Positions 8,524 through 16,276 of a stretch of DNA of 64,000 nt are shown in pieces. The DNA comes from Synechococcus sp. BSA11S (GTDB lineage: Bacteria; Cyanobacteriota; Cyanobacteriia; PCC-6307; Cyanobiaceae). The position numbers and the translations under genes were made by a program. The notes beneath the pieces are model-generated. The model was not told the DNA's origin. It did no database searches and saw nothing but the letters and a program-made list of their open reading frames with translations. Location: contig NZ_VNWP01000004.1 of NCBI RefSeq assembly GCF_014224355.1, positions 124,001 to 188,000 on the forward strand, written 5' to 3'. The first letter of the stretch is position 1. Every line of letters begins with the position of its first letter.

Positions 8524-8709
8524 TCAGCCGCCTGGACGCTCGAGGCTCGTGAGCTGGTTGAGCGGCAGGGCAAAGGGCGGTGAGCCATGGCGCGAGAGGG
8601 GCCAGCGACGCACCCAGCAGGTGCTGGCGTCAGGGTCGATGTTGAGCACCTGGTAGGTGTGATCGGGGTTGCTGGCGACCCGGACCATCTGTCCTTGGTG
8701 AAGGTTCAT
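8524..8709 (-). CDS. Small conserved protein, unknown function
   Basis: A 61-residue protein beginning MNLHQGQMVRVASNPDHTYQ. Alternating hydrophobic and polar residues and the segment CWVRRWPLSRHGSPPFALPL suggest a small beta barrel of SH3-like type. I recall similar short proteins in marine Synechococcus but cannot name a family. It lies upstream of feoA on the same strand with about 200 bases between, so co-transcription is not certain. Confidence 0.6.
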   Translation of the reverse strand: MNLHQGQMVRVASNPDHTYQVLNIDPDASTCWVRRWPLSRHGSPPFALPLNQLTSLERPGG

Positions 8710-8967
8710 GGCAAGCAGGGGTGGTCTTGGCTGGTTCAGGCTTGGGCGTGCGGGAGCTACGGGCGTCTGGATTGCACTGTGGCGGCAGCCGTGGGCCTGC
8801 CTGGAACCTCAGCAAACGTAACGGTGTATTTCAGTAGCTTGACAGCCAGTCACCATTTAGTTGGCACTGTTTGTGGATGCACACCAGGTCGCGGTTGGGC
8901 TTCAGATGGATGGTGAAAGGCCTCCACCCTTAACCTTCCGACCAGAACCACTGCCCAGAGGCATCCG

Positions 8968-9237
8968 ATGGCCAAGTTTGTCCTCTGGGGCAGCTACAGC
9001 ACCGACGTGCTGGAGCGTCGCGGGGCCTACCGGGAGGAGCACCTGGCCGGGCTGCGGCGGCAGAAGGAGGAGGGGACGCTGCTCACCCTGGGGCCCACCG
9101 CCTGCACCACCAGGGTGTTCGGCCTCTATGAAGCCGAGAGCCAGGAGCAGGTGGAGGCCCTGGTGAAGGGTGATGTCTACTGGCGCCAGGGGATATGGAC
9201 CAGAATGGAGGTCTACCCATGGATTCAGGCTTTCTGA
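8968..9237 (+). CDS. YCII-family protein
   Basis: An 89-residue protein with the YciI-like dimeric alpha/beta barrel fold: FVLWGSYSTDVLERRGAYRE, EHLAGLRRQKEEGTLLTLGP, then AESQEQVEALVKGDVYWRQG and a closing WTRMEVYPW. Family members carry a catalytic His-Asp pair; here the candidates are His at EEHLAG and Asp at KGDVYW. The substrate is unknown. A TTGACA hexamer at 8839-8844 could be part of its promoter. Confidence 0.88.
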   Translation: MAKFVLWGSYSTDVLERRGAYREEHLAGLRRQKEEGTLLTLGPTACTTRVFGLYEAESQEQVEALVKGDVYWRQGIWTRMEVYPWIQAF

Positions 9238-9280
9238 GGTCCTCTGTGGCCTTTCGAGGCCCACGGGCTGGGCTCTGAAC

Positions 9281-9706
9281 TCAGGTGGCAGGTTCTGCTG
9301 TTCCTACCCAGTTCTGCTGGGCCTGCTGCCACACCCAGTCCGCCACCGCCTCAGGCCCCCCCAGCCCCAGAGCCTCCCCGTAGCCGGACATCTGTCCAAG
9401 TCCGCCGGCCGCGATGGTGGCGATGGCCTCGGGACCTGTGATGCCGTTGCGCTCCAGGGCTCTGAGCCTGAGGGTCTTGCTGCGGCGAAGAATGTTTCCG
9501 CCGTTGACGTGGCATCCGGCGCAATGGTTCGCGAACAGGCTCTCCCCCGAAGGGCCGCTGGCGGTTGCCAGGGATTCACCCCACACGGGCCGCGGCCACC
9601 AGATCAGCAGCACCAGAGCGAGCAGCGCCAGGAACCCCAGCAGCCGGCGCCAGGCCTTGACGGACCAAGCTGAGGTGGGAATCGCGGACATCCGGGTTCG
9701 GTCCAT
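9281..9706 (-). CDS. Cytochrome c6-like protein
   Basis: About 141 residues, a soluble c-type cytochrome of the thylakoid lumen or periplasm. A hydrophobic signal segment (LLGFLALLALVLLIWW) precedes a haem-binding NHCAGCHVNGGN motif, and the axial Met is in GLGQMSGYGEAL. The sequence around the haem (ILRRSKTLRLRALERNG) is closer, as I remember them, to the divergent c6B/c6C-type cytochromes than to classical PetJ, so its redox partner is uncertain. An alternative Met start lies at 9691. It follows the small gene at 9717-9950 by 10 bases on the same strand. Confidence 0.85.
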   Translation of the reverse strand: MDRTRMSAIPTSAWSVKAWRRLLGFLALLALVLLIWWPRPVWGESLATASGPSGESLFANHCAGCHVNGGNILRRSKTLRLRALERNGITGPEAIATIAAGGLGQMSGYGEALGLGGPEAVADWVWQQAQQNWVGTAEPAT

Positions 9707-9716
9707 TTCGGGAGAT

Positions 9717-9950
9717 TCAGTCTGGCGGTTGCTCGGCTGCAAGGGCACGCACGTAGCGGCGGTAGAGATCCTGTGGAGATCGGTAGCGCTGGGGCAGGGA
9801 ACTGTGCAGCGCGTTCAGGTTGTGCCAGCAGAGGGTGCGCTCGATGCGCTCCAGGGTGCGCCCATCGGCCACGAGGCGGCGCAGGGCCTGGCAGTAGGCC
9901 GAGAAGCCAGCCTCCAGTTCACCGATGCTGAGCGGGCGTGAGTCGGCCAT
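9717..9950 (-). CDS. Small conserved cyanobacterial protein, paralogue of 2502-2741
   Basis: A 77-residue protein starting MADSRPLSIGELEAG. It shares about 26 of 64 positions with the protein encoded at 2502-2741, including GELEA, YC, RT, CW, ALH/TLH and SLP/CLP, so both belong to one small family (possibly DUF3136, from memory only). The longer frame to 10067 is not similar upstream of this Met. It probably shares a transcript with the cytochrome downstream. Function unknown. Confidence 0.8.
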   Translation of the reverse strand: MADSRPLSIGELEAGFSAYCQALRRLVADGRTLERIERTLCWHNLNALHSSLPQRYRSPQDLYRRYVRALAAEQPPD

Positions 9951-10117
9951 GGCGATCCCTGGCGCGCCCCGTGCGGGCACGGGCAGGCGCTGAACCTGAT
10001 TCCACGGTATGCAGCGCTCGCCTGGGGGCCTGGGCTCTGCCCATGGCCCGCCAGAAAGTTGTCTCAAAACGTTGGGCTGCCCCGATACCCTCCCAGCATC
10101 CAGCCCGGGGCCTGCCG

Positions 10118-10597
10118 ATGCACAGCCTGCGACCCCTCACCCCCCATGACCTCGAGCCGGTGCGTGAGGTCTATCGCGACGCCGTGCTCAGCCAGGCGCC
10201 GCTGCTCTACACACCCGAGCAGGTGAAGGCCTGGGCGGATGTGGTGCTCGAAAGCTCCCCGTTCGAGACCATCCTGGAGCGGGGGGTTGGCCTGGCCAGC
10301 TGCTCCGGCGCCGGTGCCGTGATCGAGGCCTTCGCCGTGCTGGAGCCCGCCGATCGCATCTCGCTGCTCTACTGCCGCGGACGGGCCAGTCGCCAGGGCC
10401 GGGCCACTGCGCTGCTGCGGGCCCTGGAATCACTGGCGCGGGGGTTTGGCAGCCGACAATTGCGCACCGAAGCCAGCTTCCTTTCCCGTCCTCTGTTCGA
10501 GCGGGAGGGCTGGTCGGTGGACTGGACCGAGGAGCTCACGATCGGGTCAGTGCCCTTCCGCCGTTTCCGTATGGTCAAGGACCTGCCCCCCGACTGA
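10118..10597 (+). CDS. GNAT-family N-acetyltransferase
   Basis: A 159-residue protein with the GNAT layout: an opening SLRPLTPHDLEPVREVYRDA, a central pair of strands (IEAFAVLEPADRISLLYC) and the acetyl-CoA loop RGRASRQGRATALLRALE, where R/Q-x-x-G-x-A/G is expected. The ending (FEREGWSVDWTEEL) is the usual C-terminal strand. The acceptor substrate is unknown. The longer frame from 9938 is rejected because the added residues are compositionally odd and overlap the promoter region of the divergent small gene. Confidence 0.85.
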   Translation: MHSLRPLTPHDLEPVREVYRDAVLSQAPLLYTPEQVKAWADVVLESSPFETILERGVGLASCSGAGAVIEAFAVLEPADRISLLYCRGRASRQGRATALLRALESLARGFGSRQLRTEASFLSRPLFEREGWSVDWTEELTIGSVPFRRFRMVKDLPPD

Positions 10598-10607
10598 CCG
10601 CGCAGCC

Positions 10608-11192
10608 ATGGCCGAGGAGCAGCTGCAGGTCTTTCTGGAGAAAGTGCTCCAGCTCAATGCCTTCATCGCCCTCAGCGAGGCCCGGCCTGAACTGCGCCAG
10701 GCCCTGAGGGCGTGCTCCAGCCACCAGGAGGTGGTGTCCCTGGCCCGGGCGCAGGGCTATGAAATCGGCAGGCGCTGGGGTGAACCTGCCGCCGGCGCCG
10801 AGCGCAAGGATGGGTTGGGAAACCTGCTCGAGAGCCCTTGCCCCCCATCGGGCGAGGAGCGGGTGGATGTGCTGCTGGACGACTCAGGTCTGCGCCTGGA
10901 GCGCATTCACTCCTGCTCCCACAGCACCAGAGCCGGCCATTGGTACGACCAGCTGGAATCCGAATGGATCCTGCTGCTTCGTGGCAGTGCCAGGTTGCAG
11001 TTCGAGGATGAGGAAGAAGCCCGCGATTTGGTGGCCGGAGACAGCCTACTGATCGCCCCCCGGCGCCGCCACAGGGTGGTGGCTACAGATCCGGCTCCCG
11101 GAACACTTTGGTTCGCCCTCTTCTGGACACCTTCCCCATCAGTGTGGAAGAGCGCACCAGCCAGTAGCCCGCCGACAGGCTCACCACCGTGA
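10608..11192 (+). CDS. Nif11-domain and cupin-domain fusion protein
   Basis: A 194-residue protein with two recognisable parts. Residues 1 to about 65 match the Nif11 family (MAEEQLQVFLEKVLQLN, ALRACSSHQEVVSLARAQGY, EIG), known both as a nitrogen-fixation-locus protein and as the leader of many cyanobacterial RiPP precursors. Residues about 85-180 form a single cupin (RLERIHSCSHSTRAGHWYDQ, WILLLRGSARLQFEDE, LVAGDSLLIAPRRRHRV). There is no Gly-Gly leader cleavage site followed by a short core, so it does not look like a RiPP precursor. Its last 110 bases run antisense to psiE. It follows the GNAT gene by 10 bases. Confidence 0.8.
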   Translation: MAEEQLQVFLEKVLQLNAFIALSEARPELRQALRACSSHQEVVSLARAQGYEIGRRWGEPAAGAERKDGLGNLLESPCPPSGEERVDVLLDDSGLRLERIHSCSHSTRAGHWYDQLESEWILLLRGSARLQFEDEEEARDLVAGDSLLIAPRRRHRVVATDPAPGTLWFALFWTPSPSVWKSAPASSPPTGSPP

Positions 11193-11574
11193 CCCCCAGT
11201 CCGACCAGCAGAAGAGGTTTGTCCTCCGCCCCCGGCTGAAGCACGATCACCTTCCGCGCCACGGCGGTGAGGGCCGTGAGCAGCACCAGCTCGATCTGCA
11301 CCACATGGTGTCGCAGGTAGGCCGTGACGTTCTGAAGCACCTCAAGGGCGATCAGCACGGTGAGCACATCCCCGAGGATCCCCATGAGATCGTTCCCGAG
11401 CCAGCCGGTGCTGGGGTTGAAGAATTCCTGCCAGACCCGAAGGAACAGCTGGGCCGAGGCGGCGATCAGCACCACGCAGAGCAGAGCTGAGAGCGCCTTG
11501 GCCAGTTGACGCTCGAAGCGATCGACGAGGGCCAGGAACGTCTCGTCGTCGAAAAGGCCGGACAACCTGCTCAT
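11083..11574 (-). CDS. PsiE-family membrane protein
   Basis: A 163-residue protein with four predicted transmembrane segments (ALSALLCVVLIAASAQLFL, LGDVLTVLIALEVLQ, VQIELVLLTALTAVA, LLVGLGVTVVSLSAGYWLV) and the family stretch ALEVLQNVTAYLRHHVVQIE. It matches phosphate-starvation-inducible PsiE-like proteins, whose function is unknown. Its start overlaps the upstream stop by one base (TGATG), so it is translated with the upstream secreted protein. No Pho box was recognised. Confidence 0.85.
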   Translation of the reverse strand: MSRLSGLFDDETFLALVDRFERQLAKALSALLCVVLIAASAQLFLRVWQEFFNPSTGWLGNDLMGILGDVLTVLIALEVLQNVTAYLRHHVVQIELVLLTALTAVARKVIVLQPGAEDKPLLLVGLGVTVVSLSAGYWLVRSSTLMGKVSRRGRTKVFREPDL

Positions 11575-11864
11575 CAGTTGTTGAACGGCTCGAATCTGGG
11601 TCGCGCGGGGGTATCACCCGGAGGGTTCTTGAGCTTGGTGTCGCAGGTGACCGCCCCATCGGTGGGATCGGTGACGCAGTCGGTGGGCTCCACCTGGGTG
11701 GGAACACCCACGTTGCTGCCCGGCCCGAGGTTGTAGCGGAGGCTCTGGGCCCTCAGAGCCGTGGGCGCACTGGAGAGGAGTGCCAGGACCGTTGCGGCCA
11801 CGGGAACAAAGGACTGCAGGCGGAATCGCGGACTCGCCAGAGGCTTTTGGGGCGTTGGCGCCAT
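11574..11864 (-). CDS. Small secreted protein, unknown function
   Basis: A 96-residue protein with a classical signal peptide (FVPVAATVLALLSSAPTALRAQS) followed by a short mature region of about 55 residues containing one Cys pair (TDCVTDPTDGAVTCDT) that could form a disulfide. No family was recognised. It shares one base with the psiE start and lies 44 bases downstream of the preceding unknown gene. Confidence 0.7.
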   Translation of the reverse strand: MAPTPQKPLASPRFRLQSFVPVAATVLALLSSAPTALRAQSLRYNLGPGSNVGVPTQVEPTDCVTDPTDGAVTCDTKLKNPPGDTPARPRFEPFNN

Positions 11865-11908
11865 GGAGATATGAATGACGTGGCTGAGCCCACTCTGCCT
11901 TCTGAAGG

Positions 11909-12265
11909 CTAGATCCGCTGATCCTGTCGGATCTCTTCCAGCAGCAGATCCAATTGGCTGAAGGGATCCTCCCCTGCCTCGTTCGGGCTTCCGGGCCCTC
12001 CCTCTTCCCGTTGCCACAGCTCATCGATGCCGCAGAGCCGTGCAGCCAAGGCAGTGAGACCTGCCTCAGCGTGAAGGTCCTGGAGGGTCTCGAGCAGAAC
12101 AGGCATCCGGATCGACTCGGCGCGCAGTGCGCGGCGCAGGTCTGCCTGCGTCCGTCCCCGGTGGCGAAGCCAGTCCTTGAGGAAGCTCTGCAGATCCTCC
12201 AGCTGAGCGGTGTCGAGGGAGGCGATGCCCGCAAGGGCCCGGGCCTCGCTGCTGTGGTCAGGCAT
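11909..12265 (-). CDS. Conserved soluble protein, unknown function
   Basis: A 118-residue acidic, mostly helical protein (LEDLQSFLKDWLRHRG, ADLRRALRAES, PFSQLDLLLEEIRQDQ). No motif allows a functional call. Its ATG overlaps the upstream DUF1232 stop by one base (TGATG), which supports both the start choice and the reality of the gene. Confidence 0.7.
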   Translation of the reverse strand: MPDHSSEARALAGIASLDTAQLEDLQSFLKDWLRHRGRTQADLRRALRAESIRMPVLLETLQDLHAEAGLTALAARLCGIDELWQREEGGPGSPNEAGEDPFSQLDLLLEEIRQDQRI

Positions 12266-12687
12266 CAACGGCCGGGGGGGAACCAGCGATCCAGTTTGCG
12301 GCGTGCCCGGGTCCGGATGTCAGGAGTGAGGTGACGGCCCGTCAGTCCCAGGAGGGCCGTGAGCGCCACCAGATCATCGCTGAAACCGGCTGCGGGAATG
12401 AAATCTGGGATGAGATCGAGCGGAAGCAACAGATAGGTGAGGGCCGCGAGCATCGTGAGCCTCACCTGGGAAGGCGTGTTGCCATCCAGCAGCAGTTCAA
12501 GGCATTCCAGGGCCGGCAGAGCAATGGCACGACCCGCCCTGCGCAGCAGGCGTTGCAGCACCCCTTCATCGACAACGGTGCTTTCCAGCACCTCCGCCTC
12601 CACGGTGGACTGATCCCCAGCGCTGGATTCCCCGGCATAGGGGGACCCTTCGGAGGGGTCAGAAAAACCGGCGTCGATTGGAGCCAT
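12265..12687 (-). CDS. DUF1232 (YkvA-like) membrane protein
   Basis: About 140 residues. The C-terminal half holds the DUF1232 signature AALTYLLLPLDLIPDFIPAAGFSDDLVAL, seen here at roughly residues 85-115, with a short hydrophobic hairpin. The N-terminal 50 residues are low-complexity and acidic. A TTG at 12705 is an alternative start. It heads a run of four same-strand genes ending with psiE. The function of the family is unknown. Confidence 0.85.
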   Translation of the reverse strand: MAPIDAGFSDPSEGSPYAGESSAGDQSTVEAEVLESTVVDEGVLQRLLRRAGRAIALPALECLELLLDGNTPSQVRLTMLAALTYLLLPLDLIPDFIPAAGFSDDLVALTALLGLTGRHLTPDIRTRARRKLDRWFPPGR

Positions 12688-12782
12688 GGCTCGCTCGGGG
12701 AGCAACGAACCCCGGCATCATCCTCAACCTTGATGGAGAGCACAAGGACGGTTTCAGGCCGGATTGGGGCGGTGATCTCTCC

Positions 12783-13706
12783 CTAGCCGGCTTCCACGAG
12801 ACCGCTCTGGACACCGGCCTTGCGTAATTTGCGCAAGGCTCGCTGCACCACCTGACGGCAGTATTCGCGGCTGCAGCCCAGCTGCCGGGCCACCTCGGCG
12901 AGCGTGCGCCATTCGTGGCTGCCGTCGAGTCCGAAGCGGAGCATCACCACAGCGCGCTCACGGGGGGTGAGGTTCGAGACATCGAGCAACCGCCACACGG
13001 ATGCACTGCGCTCGGCCAGCTCGGCTCTCTCCAGGGGGGGCATCTCGTTGCTGGGGAGGACGTCGACCAGCTCAGTGGGATCCGACTTGGACTTGACCAC
13101 CCCCTGCAGGCTGACCGTGACACTGCGCAGCTCGCAGGCCAGGAGATCTTCCACATCAGTGAGCGGAAGATTCATGCTCGTGGCCAGTTCCTTCGGGGAT
13201 GCGGAGAGGCCATTGGCCTGCAGCAACCGTGCTTTGGCAGCACGAAGTTTTGTGAGCTTTTCATTCACATTCACCGGAATGCGGATCGTGCGGCTCTGGG
13301 TGGACAGAGCCCGATTGAGGCCTTGACGGATCCACCAATAAGCATAAGTACTGAAACGATGACCCCGGGTCGGGTCGTACTTCTCGACGGCCCGCACCAG
13401 GCCAAGGGTTCCTTCCTGAATCAGGTCGAGCAGGTCAAGGCCCTTGCCCTGGTAGCGCTTGGCCAGGTTCACCACCAGGCGCAGATTCGCCGTGATCATC
13501 TGATCCTTGGCCCGTTCACCGGTGCGGATGGTGCGGCGCTCCACATCGCTGTAGTCGCAGGCTTCACCACTGCCACCGGCCTGGGAGCAGCGCTCGTTGA
13601 GGGCGATCATCGCCTGCACCTTGCGGCCGAGGGTGAGCTCCTGGGATGGGGTGAGTAGTTGGTGACGTCCGATCTCTCCGAGAAAGGCACTCAGCGAACT
13701 GACCAT
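12783..13706 (-). CDS. Group 2 RpoD-like RNA polymerase sigma factor
   Basis: A 307-residue sigma-70 family protein. Region 1.2 (SSLSAFLGEIGRHQLLTPSQE), region 2 (LLDLIQEGTLGLVRAVEKYD and RGHRFSTYAYWWIRQGLNRA), region 3, and a region 4 helix-turn-helix (LAEVARQLGCSREYCRQVV) are all present, without the long N-terminal extension of the primary factor. It therefore belongs to the non-essential cyanobacterial group (SigB/C/D/E-like); I cannot tell which from sequence alone. The longer frame to 13778 adds unrelated residues; the Met at 13706 starts the family-typical text. Confidence 0.94.
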   Translation of the reverse strand: MVSSLSAFLGEIGRHQLLTPSQELTLGRKVQAMIALNERCSQAGGSGEACDYSDVERRTIRTGERAKDQMITANLRLVVNLAKRYQGKGLDLLDLIQEGTLGLVRAVEKYDPTRGHRFSTYAYWWIRQGLNRALSTQSRTIRIPVNVNEKLTKLRAAKARLLQANGLSASPKELATSMNLPLTDVEDLLACELRSVTVSLQGVVKSKSDPTELVDVLPSNEMPPLERAELAERSASVWRLLDVSNLTPRERAVVMLRFGLDGSHEWRTLAEVARQLGCSREYCRQVVQRALRKLRKAGVQSGLVEAG

Positions 13707-13895
13707 GATCTGCCTCGAAGCTTTGTTGAATCTAAGGCGAAATTTCACACATCCCAAAACCACCGGAAAGGTTTCCAACTTCCAACTTGCTTCGGTTTTT
13801 GGAATTCACTTCGATTGGCTCACGCCAGGGGCGCTTCGGCTCGACGCCGCCCCTGCCTCGCTACGGTCATGGGCCGTTCAAGCCCAACCCCGGCC

Positions 13896-14402
13896 ATGAC
13901 AGCCCTGGTTCATCTGCCTGCCGCCCTGGTCCTGCCCACCGGCGTGCTTCCCAGTGCTGCGGTGGCCTATGTCCACTACCTCAGCTTCATGGTCTGTTTC
14001 GGGGCTCTGGTGCTGGAACGCCGCCTGATTCGCCCGGATCCGGATCGGTCCGTGGCGATCACCATGGTGATCACCGACATCGTCTATGGCCTTGCGGCTC
14101 TCCTGGTGCTGCTGAGCGGAATCCTGCGGGTGCTGCACTACGGCCAGGGCAGCAGCTTCTACACGGAAAACCCTCTTTTCTGGTGGAAGGTGGGGGTCTA
14201 CCTGTCTGTGGGTGCTCTCTCGCTGTATCCCACAGTCACCTACATCCTCTGGGCCATCCCGCTGCGCAAGGGGGATCTCCCCAAGGTGAGCCAGGCTCTC
14301 GCCAGCCGCCTCGGCTGGATCCTGAACATCGAACTGGTGGGCTTTGCCACCATCCCCCTGCTGGCCACACTGATGGCCCGCGGTGTGGGACTTCCGGGCT
14401 GA
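13896..14402 (+). CDS. DUF2214 family membrane protein
   Basis: A 168-residue protein with four predicted transmembrane segments: AAVAYVHYLSFMVCFGALVL, ITMVITDIVYGLAALLVLLS, LFWWKVGVYLSVGALSLYPT and LNIELVGFATIPLLATLMA. The pattern of conserved His, Tyr and Trp residues (HYGQGSSFYTENPLFWWK) matches DUF2214. Function unknown. The frame is open upstream to 13659 but that part overlaps the sigma factor region; the Met at 13896 starts the recognisable protein. Confidence 0.85.
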   Translation: MTALVHLPAALVLPTGVLPSAAVAYVHYLSFMVCFGALVLERRLIRPDPDRSVAITMVITDIVYGLAALLVLLSGILRVLHYGQGSSFYTENPLFWWKVGVYLSVGALSLYPTVTYILWAIPLRKGDLPKVSQALASRLGWILNIELVGFATIPLLATLMARGVGLPG

Positions 14403-14409
14403 GATTGAG

Positions 14410-15150
14410 ATGCGCGCCCTGCCCTGCCTGGCCCTTCTGGCCCTGGTGATGGCCGGCCCTGCTCAGGCCATTCCAGACCGCCAGGAGCTCTGCCCTGCCG
14501 CCAGCGCCAGCCGACCCGCCACGGTCTCCCCCGCTGCCGCGGCCGCCCATGAAGGCAGTTCAGCCCAGCAGCAGGACCCTGTCCTGGCCGACGGTGGCCC
14601 CGACTATCGCCACCGGCTGGAGACCACTCCTCTGGGCTGGCCGCGGCTTGATCGCTGGTGCGTGTGGGTGGAGCCCCTGGGGGAAGAGGGTCCTGGATCA
14701 CGCTTCGAGCATCGCTGGCAGCAGGCGGTCGATGCCGCCCTGGCCAGCTGGGGCTCGGAACTGACCTTGGTGCAGGTGAGCGATTCCAGCCGGGCCCAGA
14801 TCCTGATCGAGCGGCGCCGTCCACCGCTGCTGGATGCCCAGGGTCGCCGCCGCCGGGCCAGCCATGGGCGGGCCCAGCTGGAACTGGTGGAGGTTCAACG
14901 GCAGGGGCAGTGGCGCCTGGAGCCTCGGGTGGTGGTGCTGATCAGCCCTGATCAGCGCCAGGAAGCCCTGCAGGCCACGGCGCTGCACGAGCTGGGCCAC
15001 GCCATCGGGCTCTGGGGCCACAGTGATCAGCCTGCCGATGCCATGGCTGCGGTGCCTGGCCCCCGGCCGGTGCTGACCCTCAGCGCCCGTGACCGGGCCA
15101 CGGTGCGCTGGTTGTACAAGCAACCCAGCCGCTTCGGGGCGCGTCCCTAA
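14410..15150 (+). CDS. Secreted metzincin-type zinc metalloprotease (matrixin-like)
   Basis: A 246-residue protein with a signal peptide (LPCLALLALVMAGPAQA). The zinc site LHELGHAIGLWGHS fits HExxHxxGxxH exactly, and a Met-turn candidate (ADAMAAV) follows about a dozen residues later, as in matrixin-like metzincins. No prodomain Cys switch is evident. It is likely a periplasmic or secreted protease of unknown substrate. It starts 7 bases after the DUF2214 gene, so the two are probably co-transcribed. Confidence 0.88.
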   Translation: MRALPCLALLALVMAGPAQAIPDRQELCPAASASRPATVSPAAAAAHEGSSAQQQDPVLADGGPDYRHRLETTPLGWPRLDRWCVWVEPLGEEGPGSRFEHRWQQAVDAALASWGSELTLVQVSDSSRAQILIERRRPPLLDAQGRRRRASHGRAQLELVEVQRQGQWRLEPRVVVLISPDQRQEALQATALHELGHAIGLWGHSDQPADAMAAVPGPRPVLTLSARDRATVRWLYKQPSRFGARP

Positions 15151-15512
15151 GGCTGGTGATGGTGGTGTGACGGGGCACCGGCCGGATCCACCGGCAGGGA
15201 CACAGGTGGCGAGGCCGGTGGGTTCAGTCGCACCAGTCCATGGCCCTCGAGGCCGGCCCACCACACCCCCATGGTGGTGACCCCGGCGGTGAGCACCCCC
15301 ATGTTCACCACTGCGGCCGACACCAGACCCATGGAGACGGCCCCGAGGCTGATTACCCCCATCGGCACCACACCGATGGCCACCACACCCATCGGGACGA
15401 TCCCGATCGAGATGATCCCCAGGGGAGCGACGCCGGTGGCCAGAAGCGGCGGGCGGCCGCCGCAGTTGGCGGAAGGGTCCTGAGCTGGAGGAAGCAAGGG
15501 TGCCTGCCGCAA
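15147..15512 (-). CDS. Protein with twelve five-residue Gly-hydrophobic repeats
   Basis: About 121 residues from a TTG at 15512. The centre consists of repeats of a five-residue unit, Gly followed by two hydrophobics, a variable residue and a hydrophobic, such as GIISI GIVPM GVVAI GVVPM. The tail is Pro-rich and ends HHHHQP. The ATG at 15593 would overlap hisIE by 70 bases on the same strand, so the TTG is preferred, but the start is uncertain. The repeat could be a solenoid or a membrane-packing array. Similar proteins exist in cyanobacteria as far as I recall; no function is known. Confidence 0.6.
   Translation of the reverse strand: MRQAPLLPPAQDPSANCGGRPPLLATGVAPLGIISIGIVPMGVVAIGVVPMGVISLGAVSMGLVSAAVVNMGVLTAGVTTMGVWWAGLEGHGLVRLNPPASPPVSLPVDPAGAPSHHHHQP
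15255..15434 (-). repeat. Twelve tandem 15-base coding repeats
   Basis: The region encodes twelve consecutive five-residue units with Gly at every fifth position, except one unit that starts with Ala. Alternate units end in Met and Ile, Leu or Ala, hinting at a ten-residue super-period. The codons differ between copies, so the repeat is conserved at protein level rather than as a fresh DNA expansion. Confidence 0.8.
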
Positions 15513-15523
15513 GTGATCCGACC

Positions 15524-16234
15524 CTATTCGCGGCCCTGACTGCGGCGTGGGGCGCCGCGGCGGGCGGCCAGCACCTCCAGCACCCGACGCCACTCGACCC
15601 CGTGATGGGCCAGGGCCACCTGCAGATGAAAGATCAGATCAGCCGCTTCCCCGGCGATGCCGTCGGCCTCGTCGTCCTTGCAGGCCATCACGAACTCGGC
15701 GCTCTCCTCGCCGATCTTCTTGAGGATGCGGTTGTCGCCTCCCGCCAGCAGGCGGTTGGTGTAGCTCCCCTCCACCGGATGATCGTGGCGATCCTGGATC
15801 TGCCGCGCCAGCTCACTGCAGGCATCGGCCGGAGGATCCGCAGGCTCTGGATTCCTGCTCTCCAAAGAGCCACCCGCTGTGAAGAAGCAACTGCGGGAGC
15901 CGGTGTGGCAGGCCACATCGCCCACCTGCTCCACCGTCAGCAGCAGCACATCGCTGTCACAGTCGTAGCGGAGGCCCCGCAGCCGCTGCAGATGGCCGCT
16001 GGTGGCGCCCTTGTGCCACAACTCGGCTCGGGAACGGCTCCAGTAGTGCACCTCACCCGTGGCCAGCGTGCGGGCGATCGACTCGCGGTTCATCCAGGCC
16101 AGCATCAGCACGGCGCCATCCAGCCAGTCCTGGGCAATGGCGGGAATCAATCCGGCGTCATCGAAGCGCAGTTGATCCAGCCAGGAGGCCGGGTCGCCAC
16201 CGATCGGGCTGTGGGGCTGAAATGATGCCTCCAA
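15524..16234 (-). CDS. hisIE: Bifunctional phosphoribosyl-AMP cyclohydrolase / phosphoribosyl-ATP diphosphatase
   Basis: A 236-residue enzyme for steps two and three of histidine synthesis. The N-terminal HisI domain has [16 protein letters not shown], the metal-binding stretch [15 protein letters not shown] and [11 protein letters not shown]. The C-terminal HisE domain starts near residue 145 with [20 protein letters not shown] and has the [12 protein letters not shown] and [13 protein letters not shown] helices that bind Mg2+. Length and domain order are those of the usual fused enzyme. Confidence 0.96.
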   Translation of the reverse strand: MEASFQPHSPIGGDPASWLDQLRFDDAGLIPAIAQDWLDGAVLMLAWMNRESIARTLATGEVHYWSRSRAELWHKGATSGHLQRLRGLRYDCDSDVLLLTVEQVGDVACHTGSRSCFFTAGGSLESRNPEPADPPADACSELARQIQDRHDHPVEGSYTNRLLAGGDNRILKKIGEESAEFVMACKDDEADGIAGEAADLIFHLQVALAHHGVEWRRVLEVLAARRGAPRRSQGRE

Positions 16235-16276
16235 GGGAGGGGAGTCCGGCTGTTGCGATCCTCTCCCATCTCAGCG

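Noticed and set aside
10608-11192. RiPP precursor based on the Nif11 domain
   Set aside because: There is no Gly-Gly cleavage site with a short core peptide, and no modification enzyme nearby; a cupin follows instead.
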